DNA of 64,000 nt. Source: DATCIH01 sp036507955. Lineage in GTDB: Bacteria; Bacillota; Clostridia; Clostridiales; Clostridiaceae. The stretch's first letter is position 1, and every line of letters starts with the position of its first letter. This document shows positions 42,933 through 50,438 of this stretch, piece after piece. The notes under the pieces are model-generated. The model had not been told where the DNA came from. It was given only the letters and a program-made list of their open reading frames with translations, and made no database searches. A program made the translations under genes and the position numbers. The stretch covers positions 1 to 64,000 of the forward strand of contig DATCIH010000194.1 of the NCBI GenBank assembly GCA_036507955.1. The letters run 5' to 3'.

Positions 42933-43115
42933 TCAATCTTTCTTTAAGTCCCTGACCTCTTTTATCAATGTCTCATCAAGTTCTTTCATCATCTCTATAC
43001 CTTTCTCGTCGGATAATCTTCTCAATACTCTTCCTTGCCTGAACGTTAGTTTTACACCCTTAACATAAACCATATCAATAAATTTATCAAAGAGCCTTTC
43101 TTTCTCGGCATTCAT
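42933..43115 (-). CDS. Small unknown protein
   Basis: 60 residues (MNAEKERLFDKFIDMVYVKG, TFRQGRVLRRLSDEKGIEMM), overlapping the end of the next upstream gene by 29 bases. Helical, charged. No function seen. Confidence 0.55.
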   Translation of the reverse strand: MNAEKERLFDKFIDMVYVKGVKLTFRQGRVLRRLSDEKGIEMMKELDETLIKEVRDLKKD

Positions 43116-43716
43116 ATAAATTCCTTCTCTCGTTTATAATAAATTTTATAATTCTTAATGTATATTTAAAATTTGTTGTATCTCCGTTATTTTTAGTAAA
43201 ATTACCGCCTTTTCTTTTGTTGAAATATTCTATGCAAAGGTTATAAGCATACGTATTTACGTTTGTTGTTTTTATAGTATCGAGTTTGCTTTTAAAAGTT
43301 GATAGTATAGACTTATATATGTCTATAGAGTACATTGAGTTAACTTCTAATAGCCATTGTAATATATCATCATCTAATTTTACCTCATATCTTCCGTTTT
43401 TCCTGTAACAACTTGTAGGCCCTATGAAATGATTATAATTAAGTTTTTCCGTACCCCTTTCTGTAAATCTATAATAAATATCACCAGTAAAAAATTCTGT
43501 AATGCTATATCTATTATCCATATAATATTTTTTATTGTTTAATAGCATAAAATAATTATCTATACTATTTATTAACACTTCCTTTTTATGTTTTTTTAAA
43601 AGTGGATTAATAAATACCTTTATTAAATTTATATTTTCTTTGTATTTTGTCTTAGATGTTTTCTCCCAGTGTTCAAGTACCAAGCTTTCATTCTTCGTTA
43701 ATTTATACTGTTTCAA
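43087..43716 (-). CDS. Possible replication-associated protein
   Basis: 209 residues from a TTG start after AGAGGGGGATAAAA. The first ~85 residues (NINLIKVFINPLLKKHKKEV, NSIDNYFMLLNNKKYYMDNR, ITEFFTG) follow the helical pattern seen at the C-terminus of phage replisome organisers. The rest is unrecognised. Sits directly downstream of the large structured RNA. Confidence 0.5.
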   Translation of the reverse strand: MKQYKLTKNESLVLEHWEKTSKTKYKENINLIKVFINPLLKKHKKEVLINSIDNYFMLLNNKKYYMDNRYSITEFFTGDIYYRFTERGTEKLNYNHFIGPTSCYRKNGRYEVKLDDDILQWLLEVNSMYSIDIYKSILSTFKSKLDTIKTTNVNTYAYNLCIEYFNKRKGGNFTKNNGDTTNFKYTLRIIKFIINERRNLYECRERKAL

Positions 43717-43811
43717 TTTTATCCCCCTCTATTTATTTTATTGTATATAAGTTTTTGAACTTCTAAAATGTTTCGGGACTAAAGGAATGAAGATAGAACT
43801 CCCTCCCTCCT

Positions 43812-44368
43812 AAAAATTAGATTTTACTCTAATCTTCAAGAAAGTGTTAATGTTTCGTACACTTTAAGTACTCGACTTCACACCGTTATTTCTAACCAAC
43901 CATTCAAAAGTATTTCTACCTCAACTCACTCATTTAGCGCCATACATTAAGTTTTTAGTTGCTCCCTTTGCATTTCTGCAACACTTCTATATCCATATTA
44001 ATGAGATTTTTCGTCCTCTCCCATACACCCAGCCATGTAGTTCACCGAGGACGTATTTCCATCTAACGAATAACAAATACAGTGCTACGCTCCTAATTGG
44101 CATTAGTATTTCCTACTGTATGAGTTTTTTAGTTTAACGAGGCATTCTTCCTTCAACGGCCTCCAATCATTTGTAAAATACAAAAACCCTTCTACAAGTG
44201 ATTAACTTATAAAAGGGTTGTATTGGAGTATTAAAAGTGCTATAATTAGCTCAATAATATTCTTCTAAACGTCTTTCAAAGTGTTCTGATCACTTGATTG
44301 ATTTAGCTCTCATGGTTGGTCTTGTAAGCCAATATGAGAGTGTTGAAGATTTTTTAATTTATTCTATT
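43812..44368 (-). ncRNA. Large structured RNA candidate, about 550 nt
   Basis: A 734-bp stretch without a gene has its own promoter on the minus strand and dense pairing. Stems: CTCTCAT/ATGAGAG (44307-44313 with 44334-44340), CTCCAAT/ATTGGAG (44161-44167 with 44222-44228), GAGGC/GCCTC (44139-44143 with 44159-44163), CGTCCTC/GAGGACG (44012-44018 with 44047-44053), AAAGTGT/ACACTTT near 43841-43865, and a final ATTAGA/TCTAAT hairpin (43816-43833) followed by a T run. Several small hairpins have GAAA loops (TGCA-GAAA-TGCA at 43969-43980, GTTA-GAAA-TAAC at 43885-43896, GTA-GAAA-TAC near 43910-43919). Size and setting suggest a large ornate RNA such as ROOL or GOLLD; class not verified. Confidence 0.65.
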
Positions 44369-44374
44369 AATGGT

Positions 44375-44403
44375 AGTATACTACGAAATGTTGAATTTTA
44401 CAA
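44375..44403 (-). promoter_or_regulatory. Promoter of the structured RNA
   Basis: TTGTAA, 17 bases, TATACT on the minus strand, predicting a start near 44368. It lies directly after the terminator of the 250-residue gene, so the RNA is an independent transcript. Confidence 0.75.
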
Positions 44404-44422
44404 TAACTTTCCTAATAAAAAA

Positions 44423-44444
44423 GAGAAAGGTTTTACCCTCTCTC
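44423..44444 (-). terminator. Intrinsic terminator after the 250-residue gene
   Basis: GAGAGAGG, loop GTAAAA and CCTTTCTC followed by TTTTTT on the minus strand. Nearly the same sequence recurs at 45473-45500, and a shorter relative at 23051-23076. Confidence 0.85.
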
Positions 44445-44449
44445 AATAA

Positions 44450-45202
44450 TTAACTTTTAGTTATTTTTCTTACACCTTCAGGTGTTAATAATGTCGGCAT
44501 CCTTTCGCCTAACTTTTTGTAGTCGATCTCCTCTTTTAAATTGAAACTTTCTAGCGTCAATCTAGTTCTCAAAGTGTCTATGGAAATATCGTATTCTTCA
44601 GCTATTTCTCTCATAGTTTTAAACCCTTTTAAATTTATGGTATTGCCAAGTTGTTTTATTATCGCATTTTTTATACAGTTTTCTGCATATAATCTTGAAG
44701 AAAATTTCTCGATATTTTTATCATTTCCCCAAAACTTTATAACATCTAAATACCATCTTTCATCTTCAAATATAAAACTAACCACTTTTTCATCTTTAAG
44801 ATAGTGTATTTCTCCGTTTTCATCTATTATTATTGCACCATCATTTCTTCTAGTTTGATTTTCTAAACAAATTTCATCCCATTTTTTTAAAATTTTATCG
44901 CTATTATTTGAAATTAATTCTCCCCAGTTCGGTATTTCTTGGTTTTTACTCTTTAAGTTTTCTAGTTTATAGACTAATTCATCTATGTTTATAATATCAT
45001 CCTCATAATCGCATATGGTATTAAAGCCATTTTCCCACCCTCTATCATGACGTGATGCGTAATTAGTAAGTATTGCAGTGTGTATTTTTTCAATTATCAG
45101 ATCAAATACGTCACTGACGGTTCCGCTTTTATCCAATATATTGTTTTGCTGATTTGCATACTTCGATAATTCTACTAATTGTTTCAATGTCTCTTTATTC
45201 AT
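44450..45202 (-). CDS. Unknown protein with C-terminal helix-turn-helix
   Basis: 250 residues. N-terminal ~110 residues helical (LKQLVELSKYANQQNNILDK, FDLIIEKIHTAILTNYAS). The middle has GAIIIDENGEIHYLKDEKVV, and the C-terminus a MerR/excisionase-like helix-turn-helix (FKTMREIAEEYDISIDTLRT) with PTLLTPEGVRKITKS. Expressed from the strongest promoter in the window together with the 55-residue gene. Probably a plasmid-state regulator. Confidence 0.6.
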   Translation of the reverse strand: MNKETLKQLVELSKYANQQNNILDKSGTVSDVFDLIIEKIHTAILTNYASRHDRGWENGFNTICDYEDDIINIDELVYKLENLKSKNQEIPNWGELISNNSDKILKKWDEICLENQTRRNDGAIIIDENGEIHYLKDEKVVSFIFEDERWYLDVIKFWGNDKNIEKFSSRLYAENCIKNAIIKQLGNTINLKGFKTMREIAEEYDISIDTLRTRLTLESFNLKEEIDYKKLGERMPTLLTPEGVRKITKS

Positions 45203-45204
45203 TT

Positions 45205-45372
45205 TTACACACCCCTTTTATTGTTTTTCATATACTTTAAAAATTCATAATTTCCGTTTGTTGATTTAAGGTTTTTTCTCCACGTACACCTAGCTTCTCT
45301 AAAAGTCATACATTTAGGTATGTCGGTATCGCGTTGAACTATCTTATTTAATAGTTTTTGATATACATTCAT
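45205..45372 (-). CDS. Small protein, first gene of the regulated operon
   Basis: 55 residues from ATG 45372 after GAGGGGGCAAATATCA. Basic helical sequence (VYQKLLNKIVQRDTDIPKCM, FREARCTWRKNLKSTNGNYE). Immediately downstream of the TTGACA/TATAAT promoter with palindromic spacer, so a candidate for its regulator or its first target. Confidence 0.6.
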   Translation of the reverse strand: MNVYQKLLNKIVQRDTDIPKCMTFREARCTWRKNLKSTNGNYEFLKYMKNNKRGV

Positions 45373-45428
45373 TGATATTTGCCCCCTCTTTATTTTAAAC
45401 ATTATTTAACTAACTCTCTATACTTCAT

Positions 45429-45457
45429 ATTATACACACACGTGTGTGTATTGTCAA
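45429..45457 (-). promoter_or_regulatory. Consensus promoter whose spacer is an 18-bp palindrome
   Basis: Minus strand: TTGACA, 17 bases, TATAAT, a perfect SigA consensus. TACACACACGTGTGTGTA (45433-45450) is a perfect palindrome that fills the spacer and enters the -10 box. A dimeric repressor bound here would block RNA polymerase. Confidence 0.88.
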
Positions 45458-45472
45458 TCATTTCTAATAAAT

Positions 45473-45500
45473 AAAAAAGAGAAAGGTTTTATCCTCTCTC
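45473..45500 (-). terminator. Intrinsic terminator ending the mobilisation operon
   Basis: GAGAGAGG, ATAAAA and CCTTTCTC with six T on the minus strand. The stop codon of the 34-residue gene lies in the hairpin. Same cassette as at 44423-44444. Confidence 0.85.
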
Positions 45501-45593
45501 CATCCCAGCACAACTCTCAATAGATTGATTAACCTCACTTGAACTTATTTTCAATTCCTGCATTGTTTCCAGAACTCTTTCTCTTGTATTCAT
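45489..45593 (-). CDS. Micro-protein at the operon end
   Basis: 34 residues (MNTRERVLETMQELKISSSE, VNQSIESCAGMERG). Start overlaps the previous stop as ATGA. Last gene of the string running down from the relaxase. Confidence 0.55.
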   Translation of the reverse strand: MNTRERVLETMQELKISSSEVNQSIESCAGMERG

Positions 45594-45799
45594 CTTTCTA
45601 ACTCATTTTCATATTGATTCGGAGCAAATTTCAAAGATATTATTTCAATAGGTTCGTTGATGTTTTCTTTTATTTTTATATTCCAAAATTCTTGTTGGTC
45701 ATTTCTATATATATCCGCAACTTTACGAGTTAATAAGAGTTCCTCTTTAAGAATTTTATTTTCATTGATTAAAGTAGTAAGTTTATTTTTGAATATCAT
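45590..45799 (-). CDS. Small unknown protein
   Basis: 69 residues after AAAAAAGGAGTTGGAGA. N-terminal heptads (KNKLTTLINENKILKEELLL) suggest a short coiled coil. No family recognised. Confidence 0.6.
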   Translation of the reverse strand: MIFKNKLTTLINENKILKEELLLTRKVADIYRNDQQEFWNIKIKENINEPIEIISLKFAPNQYENELER

Positions 45800-45814
45800 T
45801 CTCCAACTCCTTTT

Positions 45815-46003
45815 TTATTCTTTTTCTCTTTCATTCTCATATTCATGCTCGCAATTTCTTGATCCGTAATAATTGCAGGAATCTTTTATACTTTCAACCA
45901 TGATTTCATGTCGTGCATTTTCCCATTCTTTAGCTTCTTCTGTTTTACATTCATTTAACATAATAGAATGATATACGTTTTCTAGTGCTGCAGCTGCATT
46001 CAT
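45815..46003 (-). CDS. Small acidic protein
   Basis: 62 residues (NAAAALENVYHSIMLNECKT, AKEWENARHEIMVESIKDSC), helical, rich in Glu and Asn. Part of the operon downstream of the relaxase. Confidence 0.6.
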   Translation of the reverse strand: MNAAAALENVYHSIMLNECKTEEAKEWENARHEIMVESIKDSCNYYGSRNCEHEYENEREKE

Positions 46004-46024
46004 TAATATTCTCCTTATTTATTG

Positions 46025-46198
46025 TTATAAATCTATATCAACCACTGGAAAATTTATTTTATATCTCATTTCTTCTTTGAAATTTTCAAACTGGTTATAT
46101 CTTTTGAGAAATTCTTTTTCTGTGATTATTCCTCTTTGTTCCTGCGCTATAAAATGACCAATTATTTGATTAAACATTTCAGACATTTTTTTATTCAT
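46025..46198 (-). CDS. Small unknown protein
   Basis: 57 residues (FNQIIGHFIAQEQRGIITEK, EFLKRYNQFENFKEEMRYKI). Its ATG overlaps the stop of the frameshifted frame before it, which argues that frame was once translated. Confidence 0.6.
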   Translation of the reverse strand: MNKKMSEMFNQIIGHFIAQEQRGIITEKEFLKRYNQFENFKEEMRYKINFPVVDIDL

Positions 46199-46381
46199 TT
46201 TTCTAACTCCTTATCATTGCTACCAATACTGAACTCTATTATGTGTTTATATTCCATATCTAAACTAAATTTAATTTCTTTTAGCCTTCCATCAGCATCA
46301 ACCGAAAAGTACTTTTCATTTTTACCATTTTCTACGCAAATTCCATTTTTATAATCATATAGGTTATATTGTTAATTTCAT
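46195..46381 (-). pseudogene. Small gene broken by a 2-bp loss in an AT repeat
   Basis: An ATG at 46381 overlaps the relaxase stop as ATGA, the pattern of the whole operon, but reads only MKLTI before a stop. Just after ACAATATA another frame opens and runs YNLYDYKNGICVENGKNEKY...DADGRLKEIKFSLDMEYKHI to a stop that overlaps the next ATG. That frame has no start codon. Adding one TA to the ATATA would join both into a 63-residue protein. Confidence 0.55.
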
Positions 46382-47346
46382 TCTCTTTCATTCTCCTTGT
46401 TACTAATATGCTCGCATTCTTTAATTGCTTGGTCTATGAGATATTGAGGAACTTTATATTTTTGACTTAACATGTTTAATGCTTGCTTGTAAATATATTT
46501 ACTTTCTTTCAGGTTATCAATACATTTAATTAGTTCCTTGGCTTCTGTAATGGCTTTGTCCTTTTCTAAACTATTTTTGTTACTATAATTTTTATACACT
46601 TGTAACGTCCTCTCAATTGCTTTAATTTTGATTTCTTGGAGTTCGGAATTTCTAGCTTTTGCTAGCATTTGTTTATGGTCATTCTCATTTAACTTCTTTT
46701 CTATTGCTGCATACCATGCTTTTACTTCCATGTGCTTGCGCTTGCTATATTTAACACCTCTATTAAGGCATTTAAAGCGTTGTTTCATGTGGTTGCTATA
46801 ATTAGTCTGCCACTCTCTCATTTTCTCTACACCATCAAAATATCGCGTATTAGATAATATGCTTTCATTTTTCTTGTTTTTAAATTTAGGCACTATGAGA
46901 GCGTGAATATGCCAAGTTTTTTCATCTTTGTGTAAAGTTGCATAGACACAATTACTCCCAAAGTTATCTTTTAGGAATTTAGCATTATCGTTTTTCCATA
47001 ATTCTAAATCCGTTTTTGATAATCCTTTAAAAAAGTCAGGTGATGCGGACATTAATAACGATCTTGCTATTATTGCATTTTTTCTTAATTTAATATCTGT
47101 TATATAGTTTTTGACATTATTGATTACGTTTTTATCGCCTATTAATATTTCGTTTTTTATATTAGTATTTGCATTTGCAACTTCGTTTTCTCGTTCCATA
47201 TGATTAACAAATCCATTTAATGAATTGACGGTTTTGTATTTGTCAGCTATTCTAAATATTGCATAATAAAAATTTGAGTTTTTACTTATAGTTATGTCTT
47301 TCAATTTTTCTGTTTTAACTGGTGTTCTAAAATCTTCCCAACTCAT
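46378..47346 (-). CDS. mobV: MobV-type (Pre/Mob) relaxase
   Basis: 322 residues after AAGGAGCAAATAA. The MobV motifs are visible: FVNHMERENE near 47-56, LRKNAIIARSLLMSASPDFF near 87-106, and the metal site HKDEKTWHIH at 139-148. The C-terminal ~100 residues are helical. This family nicks a plasmid oriT and carries the strand into a recipient. A candidate oriT lies directly upstream. Its presence on a phage genome is unusual and suggests mobilisation by conjugation in the plasmid state. Confidence 0.88.
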   Translation of the reverse strand: MSWEDFRTPVKTEKLKDITISKNSNFYYAIFRIADKYKTVNSLNGFVNHMERENEVANANTNIKNEILIGDKNVINNVKNYITDIKLRKNAIIARSLLMSASPDFFKGLSKTDLELWKNDNAKFLKDNFGSNCVYATLHKDEKTWHIHALIVPKFKNKKNESILSNTRYFDGVEKMREWQTNYSNHMKQRFKCLNRGVKYSKRKHMEVKAWYAAIEKKLNENDHKQMLAKARNSELQEIKIKAIERTLQVYKNYSNKNSLEKDKAITEAKELIKCIDNLKESKYIYKQALNMLSQKYKVPQYLIDQAIKECEHISNKENERE

Positions 47347-47364
47347 TTATTTGCTCCTTGTTTA

Positions 47365-47400
47365 TTGTTTTGCAAAATGCCGTACTGAGTTACGGTTTAT
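47365..47400 (-). promoter_or_regulatory. Candidate oriT/operator upstream of the relaxase
   Basis: TTTTGCAAAA, a perfect 10-bp palindrome (47368-47377), is followed by CCGTA, CTGAGT, TACGG (47380-47395), an inverted repeat of the type found at relaxase nick sites. The 14-mer TTGTTTTGCAAAAT is shared exactly with the region upstream of parM. Confidence 0.5.
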
Positions 47401-47463
47401 ATTCCTATCTAATTACTAGGTTTTACCATATGCAACCTTCAGAATCTGTTTTTTATGTTACCA

Positions 47464-48822
47464 TTAATTACTAACTTTTTGTACATTGTTTGCATATTTT
47501 GGTTGATTATAGTAAATGTTTTGATTGTCTAAAAATGGCAATTTATTATGAGCAATTATTAATACCATGTCATCGTTTATACGTCTGATTTCACCTGGTG
47601 TAAATAATTTCTTAGTAGTAGTTCCTGTTGTTACTTTGTCACCGTTATGTGTCTCTGTTTTCACTTCTCTATCATCACATAAATTTGAAATATAACTCAT
47701 TGTTTTATAATCAGAAATAGAAGGTAGTATAACTTTAGATTTAAGATTATTCAGAATTGTGGTTGCGTTATTCTCGCCATATATTTCATAGAGTTTTGAT
47801 ATATTTTGTAAGCATACTAAAAATCCAACTTCTTCTGATCTACATACTGAAACCGTTTCTTCAAAATTTGATATTTTACCAATATTCTGAAATTCATCGA
47901 GCATGAATAATATCGGTAATCCTTTATTGTGCATAACCTTGTCAATTAATTGAGTATAGAATACCGATAAGAACGGTGATAGGTATTTACTCTTTGACGT
48001 ATCATATTTGATGTACAATGCAATAGGTCTAGTTCTTAAATCGAGCGGCTTAAAATCGCTATTAGAGGTATTGTTGATTATTTTGTGATCTGTGAATAAC
48101 TGTAGACTTGTTAATAACGTTGACATTATGCTTGACATTGTTTTTGGACTTCCAGCACTAGCCATAAATATTTTAAATTGTATAGAAATATCTTCATTTT
48201 GATTATTACCTAATATTTCTGTTAATTCCTCTAGTGGTGTATTGATTATAAGTTTTAAAGCTTGCGATATATTTTTACTGTATAATAAAGCACTTGTGAA
48301 TAAAGGAATACTCATGTTTTCCCATTCATTTCCGCTTTTCCCTGAACCACCATTAACAATTAAATTGCTTGCTAATTCTCTAACTTCTGTAAATCCTTCG
48401 CAGTTTTCTAAAAGATTGTATTTTGCATGTTTGCCTAAAGGCTCAAACAATATCGGTTCTCTGCCTATACTTCTTTGATACTCACTCGTTAAATCCCACA
48501 ACTCACCTTTAGGATCACCTATTATAAGGCTACTTTTAGGCAAATCATCGCTTAATAGATTAGGCAGAGGAATACTTGTTGTCTTCCCTTCTCCTGTTGG
48601 TGCTATAACACAGACACCTTCTAATGTCTTCTTGAAGGTCAATTGAAACTCTTTTGATAATACTAGTCCGTCTGTTCCAGTAAGTTTTCCTAAATCCTTT
48701 TTAGTACCTAATTTTGAGGTTGCTAGTTTTTGCTTATTTTTTCTAAATAATAAAACTATATCTATAACCGGGATGCACATTGCTAACCATAATAATTTTT
48801 GCATCATTACGAACTCTTCCAC
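47464..48822 (-). CDS. VirD4/TraG-type coupling protein
   Basis: 452 residues from GTG 48822 (AAGGAG nine bases upstream). A membrane helix lies at residues ~8-26 (LLWLAMCIPVIDIVLLF). Walker A: VIAPTGEGKTTSIPLPNLL near 75-90; SLIIGDPKGELWDLTSEYQR; FEPLGKHAKYNLLEN; Walker B: LPILFMLDEFQNIGKI near 300; then ESVSVCRSEEVGFLVCLQN-type sensor and FTPGEIRRI. These proteins bring the relaxase-DNA complex to a type IV channel. No channel genes are in the window, so transfer would rely on a helper element. Confidence 0.9.
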   Translation of the reverse strand: MEEFVMMQKLLWLAMCIPVIDIVLLFRKNKQKLATSKLGTKKDLGKLTGTDGLVLSKEFQLTFKKTLEGVCVIAPTGEGKTTSIPLPNLLSDDLPKSSLIIGDPKGELWDLTSEYQRSIGREPILFEPLGKHAKYNLLENCEGFTEVRELASNLIVNGGSGKSGNEWENMSIPLFTSALLYSKNISQALKLIINTPLEELTEILGNNQNEDISIQFKIFMASAGSPKTMSSIMSTLLTSLQLFTDHKIINNTSNSDFKPLDLRTRPIALYIKYDTSKSKYLSPFLSVFYTQLIDKVMHNKGLPILFMLDEFQNIGKISNFEETVSVCRSEEVGFLVCLQNISKLYEIYGENNATTILNNLKSKVILPSISDYKTMSYISNLCDDREVKTETHNGDKVTTGTTTKKLFTPGEIRRINDDMVLIIAHNKLPFLDNQNIYYNQPKYANNVQKVSN

Positions 48823-48889
48823 CGACAATTACTCCTTGTATATTGATTGTAGATATGGGGTATACTTAAATTTAAAAGGAAGTGATATT

Positions 48890-48967
48890 ATGATATTATT
48901 ATTAAGTGTTGGTGAAGTTTTGAGTTGGTGCGCTGCTGCTTATTGCTTGTATCGAGGTTTGTTTTAA
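48890..48967 (+). CDS. 25-residue membrane peptide
   Basis: MILLLSVGEVLSWCAAAYCL plus YRGLF, preceded by AAAAGGAAGTGATATT. Entirely one hydrophobic helix. Its stop codon overlaps the stop of the convergent ribbon-helix-helix gene. Such hydrophobic micro-peptides are typical of type I toxins or small membrane regulators. Confidence 0.55.
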   Translation: MILLLSVGEVLSWCAAAYCLYRGLF

Positions 48968-49131
48968 ATTTCTTCAAGTCCGTCTTTTGATGATTTATTA
49001 AGACTTATATATTTCAGATAAAATTCACATGCTTCTTTTATAAATGCTGATTTTTCCTCCATGGCGTATATGGCTGCATAGATTTTTTGGTCTTTAGTTG
49101 TGTTCTTAAAACTTACAACTATTTTTGACAT
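48964..49131 (-). CDS. Small ribbon-helix-helix-like protein
   Basis: 55 residues; the start is ATG 49131 after AAAGAAGGACGTAAAT. KIVVSFKNTTKDQKIYAAIY then EEKSAFIKEACEFYLKYI gives a strand followed by two helices. It is similar in layout to the ParR-like gene 220 bp upstream (both VSxSFKxTxKD) and so may be a paralogue. Confidence 0.65.
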   Translation of the reverse strand: MSKIVVSFKNTTKDQKIYAAIYAMEEKSAFIKEACEFYLKYISLNKSSKDGLEEI

Positions 49132-49214
49132 ATTTACGTCCTTCTTTGTATTGTTGTATTAATAATATATACAAAGTTTAATCAATTGGTTACAATGAAT
49201 TACTCCATAAATAA

Positions 49215-49242
49215 GAAAAAGTCTAGCAAATGCTAAACTTTT
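49215..49242 (-). terminator. Intrinsic terminator after parMR
   Basis: AAGTTTAGCA, TT, TGCTAGACTT (10 bp with one mismatch) and a following TTTC on the minus strand. Confidence 0.7.
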
Positions 49243-49349
49243 AAATAAACTTTAATTGTTGGTTTTTATCAGAATAGCCTAAAAATTTTAATATTATTCT
49301 TTCTCGCTTTTTACCGTAATATTCACTTTTAGTACTACTTTGTAGCTAA

Positions 49350-49523
49350 TTAAAAATCTAAATCAAAATCACTTTCCTGTTTTTTTTCATTTTTCATAAC
49401 TTTAACCGGCATTTCTTTTTTTATTAACCCTTTAATATAAATGCTAGGACTTAACTGAGATAAGAGAAAATTATACATGTCTTTCTCTGTTTCTTTAAAC
49501 GAAATGCTAACTTTTAAAGCCAA
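49350..49523 (-). CDS. ParR-like partition adaptor
   Basis: 57 residues from TTG 49523, seven bases after AGAGGTG and overlapping the parM end by 10 bases. KVSISFKETEKDMYNFLLSQ and SIYIKGLIKKEM form a ribbon-helix-helix; the acidic C-terminus (KKQESDFDLDF) could be the filament-binding tail. In ParM systems the small RHH protein encoded right after the actin links the filament to the centromere. Confidence 0.7.
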   Translation of the reverse strand: MALKVSISFKETEKDMYNFLLSQLSPSIYIKGLIKKEMPVKVMKNEKKQESDFDLDF

Positions 49524-50371
49524 ATTGATTCACCTCTTTTTTTAAAACCTCTGCTATTGGCAAATATTGAATCTTCTATTAATTGAACATTAGGTATTCT
49601 ATTTTTAAACGCTTTATGAAGCATTATAGCTCCACCACCAACTAACATAATGTCTAAGGTCTTGATACTATACCCAACTTGTAACTCATTCACAAGCCCT
49701 TCTACATAGCTTTTAAATATATCTAATGCAAAACCAATATTTCTATCTTCTCCATATATTTTTAATCCATTTTTAATTAATCTTGGTGCATCATCAGCTT
49801 TTAGATCAAGTGCATATTTGCTATTAACCATTTTTATAAAATCTGAATATAAATTTAAGGTCCCAATAGGCAAACTATATGGTTTTTTAACTTTTTTATT
49901 TTCTAACAATGCGATATCAGTTGTTCTACCTCCGATATCTACAATAACACCGTTAAATTCTTTGTTTATTAAAGCAGCAATGCCCTCTGGATATACTTCT
50001 ATATCTTCAATTATTAGCTTTCTTTCAATCCCATTTAAACCAATATTCTGCATCCTGTCTTTTAATAATAATTCTTTAAAAGCATTTTTATCTTCTTTGT
50101 ATTGACTAAGAGGTAAACCCACACAAATCTGATTATTTATTTCATCCGTACTCATTGCTACCGCCGCAAGAAACATTTCTTTAATATATTCTTTTTTAAT
50201 CTTACGGTATTCAGTATTATATGAACCTTCTTCCATATAAAAAGTACCATCCATGGTTGTTAACGCAATGGAACTGTCAAGTATATTGTCCGTCTTTGCA
50301 ACTTTAGACGTAAAATTAACACCCTTTGAGGTTTTTGTTGCATAATTACCTAAATCCACACCTATTATCAT
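49514..50371 (-). CDS. parM: ParM/StbA-type actin-like partition protein
   Basis: 285 residues. Actin-fold ATPase motifs: phosphate 1 GVDLGNYATKTS at 4-15, phosphate 2 VIVDIGGRTTDIALLE near 140-155, and adenosine LVGGGAIML near 245. PEGIAALI is the conserved helix before phosphate 2. It polymerises to push plasmid copies apart. Supports stable maintenance as an extrachromosomal element. Confidence 0.85.
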   Translation of the reverse strand: MIIGVDLGNYATKTSKGVNFTSKVAKTDNILDSSIALTTMDGTFYMEEGSYNTEYRKIKKEYIKEMFLAAVAMSTDEINNQICVGLPLSQYKEDKNAFKELLLKDRMQNIGLNGIERKLIIEDIEVYPEGIAALINKEFNGVIVDIGGRTTDIALLENKKVKKPYSLPIGTLNLYSDFIKMVNSKYALDLKADDAPRLIKNGLKIYGEDRNIGFALDIFKSYVEGLVNELQVGYSIKTLDIMLVGGGAIMLHKAFKNRIPNVQLIEDSIFANSRGFKKRGESIWL

Positions 50372-50438
50372 TAAATATATCTCCTTTTAACTACTTCTTA
50401 CTATATAGTATTCCATATTGAGCAAAATGTAACCAATG

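Noticed and set aside
44178..44218. ACCCTT hairpin read as a simple terminator of a 190-nt RNA
   Set aside because: The hairpin can terminate, but it is enclosed by a further 7-bp stem (CTCCAAT/ATTGGAG) and followed by more structured sequence, so I treat it as part of the larger RNA. Not fully excluded.
43740..44450. Group I or group II self-splicing intron
   Set aside because: No group II domain V pattern and no recognisable group I core pairing; no split gene on the two sides. An independent promoter and terminator argue for a stand-alone RNA.
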